Assembly (NCBI GenBank): GCA_963995525.1
Contig: OZ023212.1
Span: 15,346,143-15,410,142, forward strand
DNA length: 64,000 nt
Source of the DNA: Escarpia spicata
Lineage: Eukaryota > Annelida > Polychaeta > Sabellida > Siboglinidae
Direction: 5' to 3'
Shown: piece after piece, positions 50,113 through 63,601 of the stretch
Position numbering within the stretch: position 1 is the stretch's first letter
Layout of the letters: each line of letters starts with the position of its first letter
The notes under the pieces: model-generated
What the model was told of the DNA's origin: nothing
Database searches by the model: none
The model's input: only the letters and a program-made list of their open reading frames with translations
Made by a program: the position numbers and the translations under genes

Positions 50113-50308
50113 ACTCTGGGTCTGATTTCACAAGGAGGACGGCCCATTCCGGTCGACGTGGGTGTGGGGAGGCAGGGATGAAATGAAATACAGTGCCTGG
50201 GCTGATAACTACCCCGTGGTGTCACAGATGTGCGCCTACGTGAATGACTACGGGTGGGAGAACACGTACTGCACGGCCTCGAAGAACGCATTGTGCGAGC
50301 GCCATGAA
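50113..50308 (+). pseudogene. Unit 2 CTLD-2, second-half exon with premature stop
   Basis: After CCGTTTCAG the frame reads R-L-W-V-TGA (stop at 50123), then continues as FHKEDGPF, WADNYPVVSQMCAYV and NALCERHE, ending at TGA 50309. Other cassettes have WxxL here. The phase 1 donor expected after LCER is absent. Confidence 0.72.
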
Positions 50309-51007
50309 TGATGGAACAGGTCTGCCGCACCGCACTCTTCTTTTTCTTCGTCTTCTTCGTCTTCTTTTTCGTCCTCTTCATAATCTTCTGCTTCGTCTTT
50401 TGTCTTCGGTTCCGCACTCGTGCTACTGTCTTTCAGGTTGTCCCGATCTTCTGCAATTGTCTCCAAATCTCGGCTGTTAATTCCTCCCCATTTAAGATTT
50501 CTCTTAACACGAGCAATCCATCGTTCCTTTACTGTATTTGTTCTCCATGTTCAATGGTTCACGTACTATCTTATTACATGTTTATATTTTATGTCGTAAA
50601 TATCATCATATTTATTAATCCATTGTCGTGTGAATCACTTAGTACTGATTGCACGACAGCGACTGAGAACGTGTTGCCTATTAATATATAGGCAGGCCCA
50701 GTTGTCCAAGATAGCTTGGTAATAAAGTTTAAAGCCAAACGGTGAAGACAGTCATGTCAGTAAGGACAGAAACTTTGTAGACATACTAACATTCCAAAAG
50801 TGTAACTATTTTAATGACATTATTTATTTATCTTTTAAAATGCAATATGTATCCCAGATTGATAATAAACACGACTCTCGAAATATTGCCCGTGACTCAT
50901 ATTGGCTCTGAGCCAACATAGACTAGCCGTACACTCCGCTGAGATTTCTGAATTTGAGTTGTAAACTTGAAATGATATGTCATTCTTTAACTTTTCTTCT
51001 CGACTAG

Positions 51008-51206
51008 ATTCGACGCAGACATGTGTCACTGGACACCACTACGACGGCACAAACTACACGTGTTATTTCGTCATCGGCTACACAAGTTCCTTCGACTCCA
51101 TGCAATCAGCCTGCAAGGACATGGGCGCAACGATCGCTGTTCTAGACACGGCAGAGAAGATGCAGCATCTCCAAAATATGTCCATACTAAATGGTGGATC
51201 ATACGA
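51008..51206 (+). pseudogene. Unit 2 CTLD-3, first-half exon
   Basis: Phase 1 start after TCGACTAG and phase 2 end at GA|GTAAAC. It encodes TCVTGHHYDGTNYTCYFVI and FDSMQSACKDMGATIAVLDT, a CTLD N-terminal half. Open. Confidence 0.75.
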
Positions 51207-51748
51207 GTAAACATTGTTTGTTGGCATTTCTTACCATTTTAGAAATAAGAAACCTGATATAGTTATGACAATTGTAATTATGCAAGAGTTGCATTTGCAC
51301 GGTTTTGATTGACTTTAAGATACAAAATGTGTAGCCCTATATAACACAATTACTGTTCGCAAACAAACGGCGTAATACGGTGAAGAGGCACAAAAAGGGC
51401 AAACAGTTTATTCCTATATTTATGGAACATTTCAACAACCAATTAATGAATTCATAAAACAAGTAATAGGTCCATTTTAATTGGACTTGCATAATTCAAG
51501 TTGACGTTCACGACAATTGATGTTGTAAAGAAAATAACGACAGCGTTTGATCAGATCAAGGGAAGTTAACAAATATGACTTAATTGTTTAACATAAAATA
51601 AACACAATTTCATTCATACTATCTCTCTCATCAGTACATACACACTCAATTGTTTATTATTGCAAAAAAAAAACCAAATCCGTGTTATATAGGGGACATC
51701 CGCACACGAAAGGATATCACATACCTGCATCCACTGGTATTGCTTCAG

Positions 51749-51957
51749 GGTGTGAATATCGTTGAAGACTGTTCAAGATAACAACGCCTTAGTATGGAAA
51801 TGGAACGAAGAAACAGCTCTGAAGAAGTACCACGCATGGAGGCCTGGCTACCCGGTGACGCCGGCCAGCACCTACATCAGTGAGTGGGGCGTAGACCACT
51901 GGCAGAACGACAAATGTTCCAATACCTACCTGGCTCTGTGCGAGCGCAGGTTTGTCA
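51749..51957 (+). pseudogene. Unit 2 CTLD-3, second-half exon with TGG-to-TGA stop and lost cysteine
   Basis: After TGCTTCAG the frame reads E-V-TGA-ISLKTV (stop at 51753), where the other first CTLDs have V-W. The rest encodes WRPGYPVTPASTYI, HWQNDKC and LALCER; the usual C-A/V-Y-I cysteine is replaced by Ser. The phase 1 donor A|GTAAGT is kept. A CR1 copy begins about 40 bases downstream. Confidence 0.75.
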
Positions 51958-51999
51958 GTAAGTACAACATTCATCGGCAGATCGAGAAAAACATTTCCA

Positions 52000-53950
52000 G
52001 AAAGAAATATTTTTCGAAAGAGGCCATTAGAAAAATTAAGTACAAACAAATGATGTGAAAGTCATATAGACGTACTAGAAATAACGAACACTACAACATT
52101 GATAAAGAAGCACTAAGCCAAGCTACAACTGAACTTAGAAATTCGAAGAGAAGCTTCGAAAAAAAATTAGCTTGTAATATAAAATAAGACAGCAAGAGTT
52201 TTTACGCATATGTTCGGAGCAAACAGAAAGTTCAGGATAAGGTCGGTCCTCTAGAAGATAGTGCTGGAAAAATAATATCAGAGGGATTCTTAATGGCAGA
52301 AGACCTGAATGAGTATTTTAATTCAGTGTTTACCAGGGAAGATACTAGTTCACTGCCAGTACCAGAGGCTCAGTTCAAGGGTGCAGAATCAGACTATTTA
52401 GGACAGTTAACTGTAACCCCGGAAATGGTAGCTAAATCACCTGGAGTTGATGGGATTCCGCCCAAACTACTATTGGAAATTGTAGATCAAATTAGCATAC
52501 CACGTGCAACAGTTTTCAACTTGTCATTAGAAGAAGGAGTGGATCCTTTAGAATGGAAAGAAGCAAACATTATACCATTATTTAAAAAAGGTTCCAGAAA
52601 AAAGTCAGAGAAATACAGACCAGTGAGTTTAACGTCAGTGATTTGCAAATTATTAGAAAGATTAATTAAAGATCACATGGTGGATTTTCTTGTTAAACAT
52701 AACTTGTTAAACATAGATTTCTAAAAGCGAGGTCATGCTTAACAAATATGTTATGGTTTTTTGGAAGATAAAACTTATTGGGTAGACGCGGGATCACCAG
52801 TATATATTATCTACTTAGATTTTCAGAAAGCTTCCGACAAAGTGCCATATCAAAGATTTCTGCTTAAACTATAGGCCCAGGGCATAGGAAATGGCTTATA
52901 TTACAGGACAAAAAATTACTAATTGACAGAAGATAACGGGTAGTAGTTAATGGGGAGGCTTCAAACTGGAAATCAGTTTTGAGTGGGGTACCACAGGGAT
53001 CAGTACTGGGACCTATATTATTCTTAATATATATCAATGATTTGGACGATGATTTAACAAGCAAGGTGTTGAAATTTGCGGATGATACAAAATTGTTTAG
53101 AAGGATTAAACGTGATGGAGATAGACAACATTTACAAGATGATCTTGACAGGTTGTTCAAATGGTCTGAAAAGTGGCAAATGTTGTTCAATTTTGGGAAA
53201 TGTAAATATCTCCACACAGGACATGGGAACGAAGATGTACAATATACAATGGGAGGTCATGTACTAAGTACTACTATAAAAGAAAAGGTAAGAAGGTTTC
53301 AGAGCAGTTCGGTATTGCCGCTTCAAAGGGAAATCAAATTCTTGGATTAATTAGGCGAAACATAATGTATAAGGAAAAAGAGCTAATAATACCGCTGTAC
53401 AAAACAACAGTTAGGCCTCATTTAGAATATTGTATTCAAGCGTGGAGGCCATATAGTAGGTATGACATAGATATGCTAGAAAGAGTACCGAGGAGAGCAA
53501 CTATAATGATACCAAAACTGAGGGATCTTAGTTACGAAATTCGCCTGAAAGAATGTGGTTTAACAACACTACAGACCAGGAGATTGAGATGAGATCAGAT
53601 AGAAGTGTTTAAAATACTGAATGGTTATGAAAATATGGATTGAAATATTTCAGTTAAGAAAGATAGAAGGTCCAGATGACATGAAGTTACATTAGTAAAG
53701 TAGCAGTGTAGATTAGATGTAAGAAAGTTCTCATTCTCACAAAGGACTGTAAATGAATGGAACAGATTATCTCCTGATTGTGTTGGTGCTCGTAATGTGA
53801 ATATGTCTAAAAATAAAATTGACAAATACCTTATAAGAGTGGAATACACGTAGATAAAAAAGTATTGGACTCTCGATAAGCCAAGAGGCTTCCTTGACCA
53901 CCTGCCATCTAGAGTTTTCTGGATGGCAATCTTATTAAATCTTGTTAAAT
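52000..53950 (+). mobile_element. 5'-truncated CR1 LINE in unit 2
   Basis: Matches the 14-18 kb copy from KEAIRKIKYKQMM to the AATCTTGTTA tail at 53929-53948. RT motifs GSVLGPILFLIYINDL and KFADDTKLF are visible, but frames are broken several times, including a deletion of the KKIRAMKDN segment. It inserted about 40 bp after the CTLD-3 exon. Confidence 0.85.
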
Positions 53951-54040
53951 TACTTGGTGTATCTGTTCCATCTGCTAAATGTAAATTTCAAATCGAGCAG
54001 CTCACGTACATATACGTCTAATAATTCTTCCATATTGTTA

Positions 54041-54310
54041 TATTACATTGGAGCACGAATCTGAGGCAACGACGTCCACGTCTGGTAGGACATGTGATGT
54101 GTCATAATGAAGTAGCTAACGGAGTTCTCCGGTGGAAGCCCTCGGGCCCTCGTAGACGAGGACGCCCAAATACAGCCCTGATAGACCACTGAGAGAGACA
54201 CTGGTCTCAGTGGGAGTTTTCTTACTACAGCAATGGCATAAATAAAACAAAGGGAACAATTCATCGTGTCACAACGTTAAGTGGACGACATAGGCAAAGT
54301 AAAGAATTTG
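54041..54310 (+). mobile_element. LINE C-terminal fragment
   Basis: Encodes RQRRPRLVGHVMCHNEVANG, LRWKPSGPRRRGRPNTALID and ERDTGLSGSFL in broken frames, the C-terminal end pattern of several non-LTR retrotransposons. Lies between the CR1 copy and the linker exon of unit 2. Confidence 0.65.
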
Positions 54311-54859
54311 TGTTATCATATAGTCAATAGAGCTTTGTGGTACGCGAACGCTCCGTGCAATAATTGCAACGTAGCGACGGCTCCAACATGTAACCCATAG
54401 TTCCACCTCTCCATATCTTCCGAATACTCCTCTTCACGGGTAGACAATACACCATACCATTGGAGGTATTTTCCTTCAAAGTATACCGGACGCGTAGATA
54501 AACTGTTTCACTATGGCTTTGTATGTCAGCTGTAACAAGGTTACGTGTAGCTGTAGCATACGTTCGGAGTCACAACTAGTGTTCGAAACTTGAACTAAAT
54601 TTATGGTCAGTCGGACTTTCAACTATGTAACGTTGGTCGTCCGATTAAGACGTTGCTTGTGTAGGTGGTAACATGTAAACATGATGCTACCCTGTTCTCA
54701 TCATCGTTAGTTCCTTGTAATAGGTTCAAACCTTCGTCCATGGGGACGTTTGTTAAACAGTGTGTTCAGCGACCATCTATCAACAAAACATATCACGCCA
54801 TGTCTACGGCTACAAATTTATATAATCAAAGCCCTGCATTTTTTACGAATGATTTACAG

Positions 54860-55289
54860 CAGCTACAACAACAACGCCAACAACCACGACGACGACAACA
54901 ACGACAACAACACCTACTACAATAAAGACAACAGCTGCGACAACAGCAGCGACAACAGCACATTCAACTTTTGGCGTCAAGGAAACAATTGCGTCGGCAA
55001 CAACAGAGACGCAATCCACGAGTACTACAGCGGCTGAGGAAACCATGACTAAAACAACAACTACTACTACCACAGCAACTGAGACAACAAGAACGTCGGC
55101 GACGTCTAGCAGAGCTGATGACGAGTACATGTATCCAGAACGCCTGCCACTGACGAAAGAATTCATCAAGACGAGTAGAATAATGGAGGTGGTGGCGGAT
55201 CTGCCCATCAGCAGTAAGCAAACGATGGGCTACTCGGCGCTTGAGCTTATCGTAGACTGCGAGTTCGCCGGGTCAAAGTGCAAGATGAG
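54860..55289 (+). pseudogene. Unit 2 Thr-rich linker exon
   Basis: Phase 1 start after GATTTACAG and phase 2 end at AG|GTAGGT. It encodes a Thr-rich stretch, then YPERLPLTKEFIKTSRIME and IVDCEFAGSKC. It is shorter than the unit 1 exon (430 against 664 nt) because it has fewer ACA/GCG repeats. Open. Confidence 0.8.
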
Positions 55290-55632
55290 GTAGGTAGGTG
55301 AAATGACAATATCAGATTAACTATGATATTGGCATCGCTTCACAAAAGTTATATTTGCCAAAGATAGACGGAGCCGTTATAGCGACCGCTGCTTATTCTG
55401 ACAAACTTATAAACATATAAACAAACATTAACATAGTATTGAATAATATTCAGTGACACGCTATTTTATGATACAACACGTATCGCGGTACATCCCATAT
55501 AAAAGCTACCGAAGCTCCAGTGATACTTCATTTCACAATAAAACATCTTTGCATTACGGTCCATATAACCAGTAACATAGTTTCTCTAACCGGACCGATC
55601 TGCAAACTCAAATCTTTGCTTTACGTCTGCTG

Positions 55633-55742
55633 TGATTTTGCGACATTCTACGACACGCAGCACGGCAACTGTTACATCTTCAACTCGGCTTGGAACAATA
55701 CAAAGACACCGCGAGTGCAGCAGCGGGCAGGAACAAGAAACG
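55633..55742 (+). pseudogene. Unit 2 palm exon with destroyed acceptor
   Basis: Encodes DFATFYDTQHGNCYIFNSAW exactly as unit 1 exon 6 and keeps the phase 1 donor. The acceptor is CTGCTG instead of CTGCAG (55627-55632), and no substitute AG lies close upstream. Confidence 0.8.
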
Positions 55743-55912
55743 GTAACTAAAGTTACAATATAATTGTACAGACAGGTTTGTAACTGTGGAAATGTTTACA
55801 CAATATTAATTGCATAGCCTTTTGTTATGAAAAATAGGCTCTTAATATCAAGTATTACACAAGTCTTAGAATATATCCAGTCGGCACTGTTTATGTTAGC
55901 ACTACAACACAA

Positions 55913-56082
<170 letters not shown>

Positions 56083-56105
56083 ATGTAAAATGTTCTCCAT
56101 TGTAG

Positions 56106-56208
56106 TTGAACGTCGTTCGTCTGCCTCAGCAACTGCACGGACACGACGGGACGGAACATCGGGAGGAGTGTCTTCGAGGAGGTCTACCCCGTCCGATACA
56201 GCGTTGGT
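56106..56208 (+). pseudogene. Unit 2 copy of exon 8 with 8-nt deletion
   Basis: Aligned with unit 1 exon 8, it lacks eight bases after CCT at 56126, so the exon is 103 instead of 111 nt and shifts frame. Splice sites (TTGTAG and GGT|GTAAGT) remain. Confidence 0.8.
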
Positions 56209-56695
56209 GTAAGTGGTCGGGAACATTATGATACTCAACTGAAGCCTGATTGCAATGTTCTGTATGCAAAGATCACAATAAGACGGTATTTAGCTGATTG
56301 GGATTTTGCAAGAGTGACACACTATCCGTTCACTGCGGCTAATGTATGCAATCCTGTTCATCGTCCATTGTTCATCACATTGTAACTGGAAACACGCTAC
56401 TGCTATAAATTAGAGTTACCTGTGAAGGGCGTGACATGTTCAGTAAATACTTCATTATTAGGACTAACGAGTGATACACGGTCGAGTTTGAGAAACAAGC
56501 GCCCTCTGTTGCATGTACATGAAGCGCACATATGAATTTTCAAATAAATCGCCATATTTTGTCGTGTCAATATCATGAAAACACAAGGAAGAACGTTCCT
56601 GTTTCACGAAATAACCAGCTTGAATTTGTCACCAAAGTGTACGATAATTTGTTTACCGAGGTACATTGCATTTCGTTATACTGTCGTCGGCGCAG

Positions 56696-56828
56696 GCTTG
56701 CTACGCGACGTGTTACCAGCGCTACGTCATCGAGCGCTGTGGTTGCGCCGACTCGCAGTATCCGATGGAGGGCGCTGCGTTCGGCTACAAGCGGATCAAA
56801 GCGTGTAACTCCGACAACGCCACGGAAG
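56696..56828 (+). pseudogene. Unit 2 cysteine-rich thumb exon
   Basis: Same 133-nt length as unit 1 exon 9. It encodes ACYATCYQRYVIERCGCADS and YPMEGAAFGY, with GCGCAG acceptor and G|GTAGGT donor. Open and very similar to unit 1. Confidence 0.82.
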
Positions 56829-57315
56829 GTAGGTGAAGCATAACGTGAGGTTATTATTTGTAAATGGTATTGTTCTTGGAAGTCACAATGCAGTAAGTTT
56901 GTATGTACTGCAGCTTCAATAATAGTAACATATTCTAGGCTTCTGGTGCGGGAGCGAAAACAATATTGGGGAGGGCTGATCCGGAGTTTCAGCACTACTC
57001 CGCTGTCGGATCATGACATCGAAAGACGGCGGAAAGATGAAGGGGAGGAGGGCGGAGTGGCAACGTTCGCAAACTTGAAGCTCAACTGAAACCTGCAATT
57101 GCATCCCCATCTTGAGGCTCGCGAAAACCCCACCGGGTCGCTCTCCGAATACCTCGATTTACACCCCCTAAGGCTAGTAAAAAAAACATCTTCAAGCTCA
57201 GATTTACTGGGAGAGCAAACATTCCTGAGGGGTGCACAAATTCCCGGGGGGCAACTGCCCACTTCCCCCCGGTCCTGCGTTTATGCACTAGGCGTGCTGC
57301 AAAGAACAGCTGATA

Positions 57316-57362
<47 letters not shown>

Positions 57363-57385
57363 ATTTATATATATATATATATAAT
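57316..57385. repeat. (TA)n-(CA)n-(TA)n microsatellite
   Basis: ATAT, then CACA, then ATAT blocks lying before the copy of exon 11 in unit 2. Confidence 0.9.
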
Positions 57386-57440
57386 AATTTAGATAATAAA
57401 TATATATAAATATTAGAATATGTGATGTGTTACTCTGCAG

Positions 57441-57498
57441 GTTGACAGGTTATACTTACCAAACATCAAGTTCTATTTGGCCGTCTGATATACACAAG
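57441..57498 (+). pseudogene. Unit 2 copy of exon 11
   Basis: A 58-nt exon after ACTCTGCAG, ending AAG|GTAAGA. It encodes LTGYTYQTSSSIWPSDIHK, matching unit 1 exon 11 in length and phase. The preceding CDCPLPC exon is missing between 56829 and 57440. Confidence 0.75.
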
Positions 57499-58379
57499 GT
57501 AAGAACGAACGTATTTGTGACAAATTACATCAACATCAAATCAAAGCGAGACATATTGTCGACGTATAACTATAACCAATAATAAAAATAATAAGGTCGA
57601 ATATTGGCTTATCTTTGCGATCTCTATAACCGCCACACGTGTGCTATCTGTACAAAGCTATATGCTCTTACTCATTACTGTGTTCGTCTAATCTCTTCCT
57701 TGTTCTTGGTATTTATCTTTCTCAGCGGCTAAGTGCCAATGGCTGCATTTTGCCAACGTTGATCTTTTGATAGAAGACGTCAGACTATCTTCTTTCTGAA
57801 AGCCCTGCTTCACCTCTAAGGTAGACTTTCTTTGCTTCTCGCTTATGTTGTGCACCCTGCGCCTCACACATATCAATAACGTTCTTTTCCTTCGTGGGAT
57901 TTCACCGCTTTCTGCCTTATCTAAAGAGAAACACCCTCGTCATCAGGCTAATACTCGTCATCATGTCACGTGTTACCAAGGTTATAAGTGACGATTCTGT
58001 TTGTAGTAAGCCTAACGTCAGGTATCTACAGGTCGGCTCAAGTTTAATCCTAACCTGTCAAATCCTTACTATACATATTCCATTCTGAGCCACCACGTGT
58101 ATCTTCGCTCAGTTATGTCTTAAGCTAAAATTATCACGGAGACTTTTCAGTGCACGTGCTAGAGTTTGTTCATTGTTAAAGTATTGGAACATAAACCGCG
58201 CAAAGATTTCATTGCATGCTCATTCCTATAGTGATTCAAGATTCAATTTATTTATCACATTATGTACGTTAATACATTGTTAATATGAATACTATGTAAT
58301 GTCGGGGAAACCCCTGTTAAGACATATATTGTTGTAGCACGGGAGCCACCCCACAAATGTAAACTATAACAACATGTAC

Positions 58380-59460
58380 AGAGTATGATCAGATTAGTAA
58401 ATTATAATCATTGCTGTAAGAATTGCTAATATAGCAATTATGGATAAAACAGCATGATTCATACTTTAGAATAATGATATTTTTGATGTAACTTGAGAAT
58501 CCATGTAGACTGTATGTACATATTTTCTTAATTATGACGTCAGGTGTATCATTAACTGTCTCAACTACGCGATATCTAATGCATTTCTTAGCAAATTCGT
58601 GTTTGACTCTAGGCATTCGCAGATCATTTTGTTTACGTGTATTGCTTTGATGAATGCTATAGTTGTGTTTGAAAGGAATAACTTTGAAAATATTCGGGTA
58701 ACTGATTGTTAATTAATTTGTAGTAGAATTTTAGCTGCTGGAATCTATAAATATCGTCCAACTTTAGTAATTGAAGTGTTTTATAAATAGGACTTGCGTG
58801 AGCATTGTATTTACATAGGGATATTATTAGCATTGCTTTTTTTGTAATTTGAAAATTCGATGTGCCTGACGACCCCATAAGAGGACACGATAATTAATAA
58901 GAGGGAGAATAAGAGAATTATACATAATTTATTTATAATTCCTACTGTTATTTTATTTGCTATTTAGTTTGTGTGACTCTGGTAGTTTAAATGGTTATTT
59001 ATGGTAATGCCTAAAATATTAAAACATTTACACCTTCAATGTTTGACCCATCTATTTCTAATAGAGGTACTCAACTTTCTTTTGAGACATGTGAAAAATA
59101 ATAAATTTAGTTATTTGGGTATTTAACAAGATATTTAACAAGATTGCCACCCAGAGAATTAACTCTAGGTGGCAGGTGGACAAGGAAGCCTTTTGGCTTA
59201 TCGAGAGTCCAACCCTTTTATTTATGTGTATCCCGCCCTTCTGAGGTATGTGTCGGTTATTTAGTAAAAGGTTATTTGCTTTCAACCAATCGCTAATCTT
59301 TGGGAGTTCTTTGTTAATATTTTCACTTTGCGTTTGGCCTTTTGACACTTTGAATGACCTTAGTGTACTAGTAAGGGCAGTGTCATCTCGAAAATGCTAT
59401 GTCACTAATGTATATAATAAACAAGAGTGGTCCTAAAATTGAACCTTGTGGAATATAATA
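58380..59460 (-). mobile_element. Second LINE family RT relic, interrupted by a CR1 tail
   Basis: On the minus strand: YIPQGSILGPLLFIIYISDI and INKELPKISDWLKANNLLLN (59460 to 59245), then the nested CR1 tail, then ITKKAMLIISLCKYNAHASP and YRFQQLKFYYKLINNQLPEYF (58880 to 58660). These are the PQGS, post-FADD and C-terminal blocks of a CR1/Jockey-like RT with frameshifts. Confidence 0.7.
59120..59245 (-). mobile_element. CR1 3' tail nested inside another LINE
   Basis: The reverse complement gives the CR1 3' UTR with hairpin and two ATATTTAACAAG-type terminal repeats (59120-59145). It separates two parts of a different LINE RT relic. Confidence 0.75.
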
Positions 59461-60489
59461 AGTAAGAAATACACATATTTCGGTAGTCTCGTTATACACC
59501 AATGCCAAAGAGCCAAGCAGATATCGAGAAAGAAGGATGTTTAAAATCCATTGTGTGTACACACCAGACGGTTAAAGAACAGTATGTATACGTTTTTAAA
59601 CTACTTGCATTTAAGTACAAGTTGTATACAATTATGATACTTCGTAACACCAACATAATTATGCATATGGTTGTAAGTGTGAGAATCATTGTCAACAAGA
59701 AAATAATAAATGAAAATAAGAAATCCATTGAATAAACGAACATTATAACATTCACCGTAGTTGATTTATAATAGTAAAATAACAGAAAACATATATATGT
59801 AATAAAAAAACATTAGGGAAAAAAAAAAATAAGACCAACTGGCTGGCCTTCCACTTAGAATAGAGTAATTATGAAAATGATATGGGAATACAACAATCGA
59901 AAAGTAATAACAGACAAAGAACAGACAATTAATATGCCTCAATATGAAGGAAACTGCAACGTATTAGCAAACATATTGCACAGTGACTAATATACGCACT
60001 TAGTTTGCATCATTCTGTATTGCAAGATACAATTAATAAATGAACAACTTTAGATCAAACATTAGGTCATGTGATTACAAAATAGAAACAAATAACACAT
60101 TTAGTTGCAATGCATTATCATTGGACAGAGGAGATCAACTTCAAGACATTTGCTTCATTCGCCCTATTAGTCTTTTTCCCAAAACTAGACTTTGCAACAA
60201 ATAATAAGAAGCAGAAAAACTCATTACACAACATTTCAAGTCAATTGCATAATTCTTCCCATCATTCGTTTTCCAAGGAAGAAACGCAAAACAATTGATT
60301 ATATTCGAGACATGAAATGAGCTTTTTATGTTGTCCAAGAAAGAGATAAATGAATAAAATGATAAAAATATTACATTTGAGATCAGTTGCATCATTCTTT
60401 CAGTGTTTGTTCAAGACAAGTAACATAAAGTAATAGTGCCTGAGTTTGTTTTGACAGGAACGCGACCTGCGTAAGTCCAACATTCAGCA

Positions 60490-61570
<1,081 letters not shown>

Positions 61571-62050
61571 CGTGGCTGGAACGTCGGCGTGGCGCATGCG
61601 ATAATGCAGTTATTTTAGGGTCCGTATATAATCTTCCTCCTTTTTACACCACTAACGCTTACGGAAACAAATGTAACTGTCCGACCTCTCTTATTATACC
61701 ATCACCGGCACAGTGACAATCCCATCAATCTATCTTCCCGTGAAACGAACTTGGGAAGACTACGCCGCTGATCAACCGTCATTCGACCATACTATCACAT
61801 TTCTACTCAAACTGTCTTGTCTTCTACCAAGGAAATATTTTGGACTCTCCTATGGTAACCGTGTTTGCGATGTGGCTGTATTACCGAGGTGACCGTAAAG
61901 AGAGGTACTTCTACTGTACCTGGTACCTGCTGCCACCCCTTCTCTGCACCCAAGTAAATGCACAACGTTGTGCAAACATTGTGTTTATCTGACCGCACAT
62001 TCAAACTGGAGCAACTTTTAAATTATTATTGAACCATTGGTTGTTTCCAG

Positions 62051-62199
62051 GAAATGGTTAAACAACAGCTGGCTCCTGAGATTGCAAAGTACCTTGGTAA
62101 CTCGTCAGACGATGCCAAGTTGTGGAACAATTTGCTGAAGGTCAAGGTGTATTATGAAGCTTCAACTACGAAAACATCGAAGAGACGCCATCTTACTCG
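62051..62199 (+). pseudogene. Unit 2 copy of exon 12 with 1-nt deletion
   Basis: Encodes EMVKQQLAPEIAKYLGNSS and VKVYYE, then loses one base near 62159 relative to unit 1 (149 instead of 150 nt), which shifts the FNYENIE block out of frame. Confidence 0.78.
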
Positions 62200-62663
62200 G
62201 TACGATATATAATCTCAGTTTACACACGTACAACATCGTGTTATTTAGTGAGTTGTCGTATCAGTCAATACAACTATAGAAAATATACCAGATTGTGTTT
62301 CTTAGTGAGTTGCGGTGTCAGTTAATAGAGTAGTACACAACGTACCAGATTGCGATATTTAGTGAGCCGTTATGTGAATTCACACAACCGTACAAACATA
62401 CGAGATTGTGGTACTTAGTGAGTTGCCGTGTCATACATACATACAAAACGGTTAATTGACCACACTAGGAATGCGGCGATTAATCAGCAATTAACTGTAG
62501 CGGTAAATAAATTAATCAAATCGAGATTGTTTGTCAAAAATCCATGCATGCGTTCCGTTAAATTAGCATAGCTAAAAAGATTAATATATAAACAAACTAA
62601 TATATACTGTAAACACGTTGATCAGACTGTTTATTTGTCACAATTCGTTTTCCTTGTGCGCAG

Positions 62664-62870
62664 ACCGTCAACTTTATCTCCGACATCGGTGGCATACTGG
62701 GCCTGTGGATTGGCTGTTCCGTCATCAGTTTCTTTGAGTTTCTGGAACTATCGATCGACTTCATCGTGTTGGCTGTGATGCGATTAATCCGACGACAACG
62801 AACCAGAAACATCAGACCAGAGACGCTACCTGTGGTGCCGAACAAAATTAGTCTACCGCCAGTGGACTAG
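62664..62870 (+). pseudogene. Unit 2 TM2 exon and C terminus
   Basis: After GTGCGCAG, encodes DIGGILGLWIGCSVISFFEF, the TM2 with filter G-C-S, a basic tail and a stop at 62868-62870. The tail is 11 residues longer than in unit 1. The exon is intact. Confidence 0.85.
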
Positions 62871-63601
62871 TGACGTCATGCAGGTTTGTATCACTGGAGT
62901 CTCAGTAAGGTGATTCTAGTGGTCCCGTGACCTCGATGAATAGTCTACCGAAAACATGATTACCGCCAGGAGGCACCACCGATCGGATTAAATTGACAAT
63001 GTTGATGAGTATAGATAATGTACACCATGTGTGTTAGATACGGGAATTAAATAACATCACTGCTTGGATATTGTTGTGAGAGTAATGTTCTGTAATATTT
63101 TCCTTGCAAATGTTCAACTAAGTTAACTGTCAACCATTATTATTATATTTAGTAACAATGTATATAATCTTTGGCATGTTGGAACAAACGACGTTGTTGT
63201 TCTTGATACGCTTCAGGTGATGGGTGCAGAGAAGGAGGCGTATGAAAGTCGACAGGGGAATCTACCGATTCACTGAGATGCGCCATCTGGCAGAAGTGAA
63301 AGTGATCATATTACGATAAAGTGGGAGAACGAAAACATCGCTATCCCATTAGACTTGTCGAAGGGCATATATGATAGACACTGTCCACTGTGAATATGGT
63401 CAGAGGCTGTAACTTGGAATTCGAATAAGCATTGTTTATAATGGGTTGTTAAAAGAGGTAAGGTGTCGAACTGTGTTTATTGGTATTATTTGGTTATGTT
63501 CGAAATGTCGAAATCAAAGTGTCATGTCATCAATGTTGAGTTGTCTTGAAATATATATATATATTGTAATAATAAACTCATTAGTAGTAGTTTGTGTTTG
63601 T
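62871..63601. other. Downstream of unit 2
   Basis: No gene recognised before the CR1 fragment at 63602. Confidence 0.5.

Noticed and set aside
50308..50691. Phe-rich ORF after CTLD-2
   Set aside because: Derives from a (TCTTCG)n stretch and AT-rich intron; no motif and no splice support.
57011..57345. Minus-strand ORFs before exon 11 of unit 2
   Set aside because: Overlapping frames in what looks like an inserted repeat; no recognisable domain and no paralogous copy.
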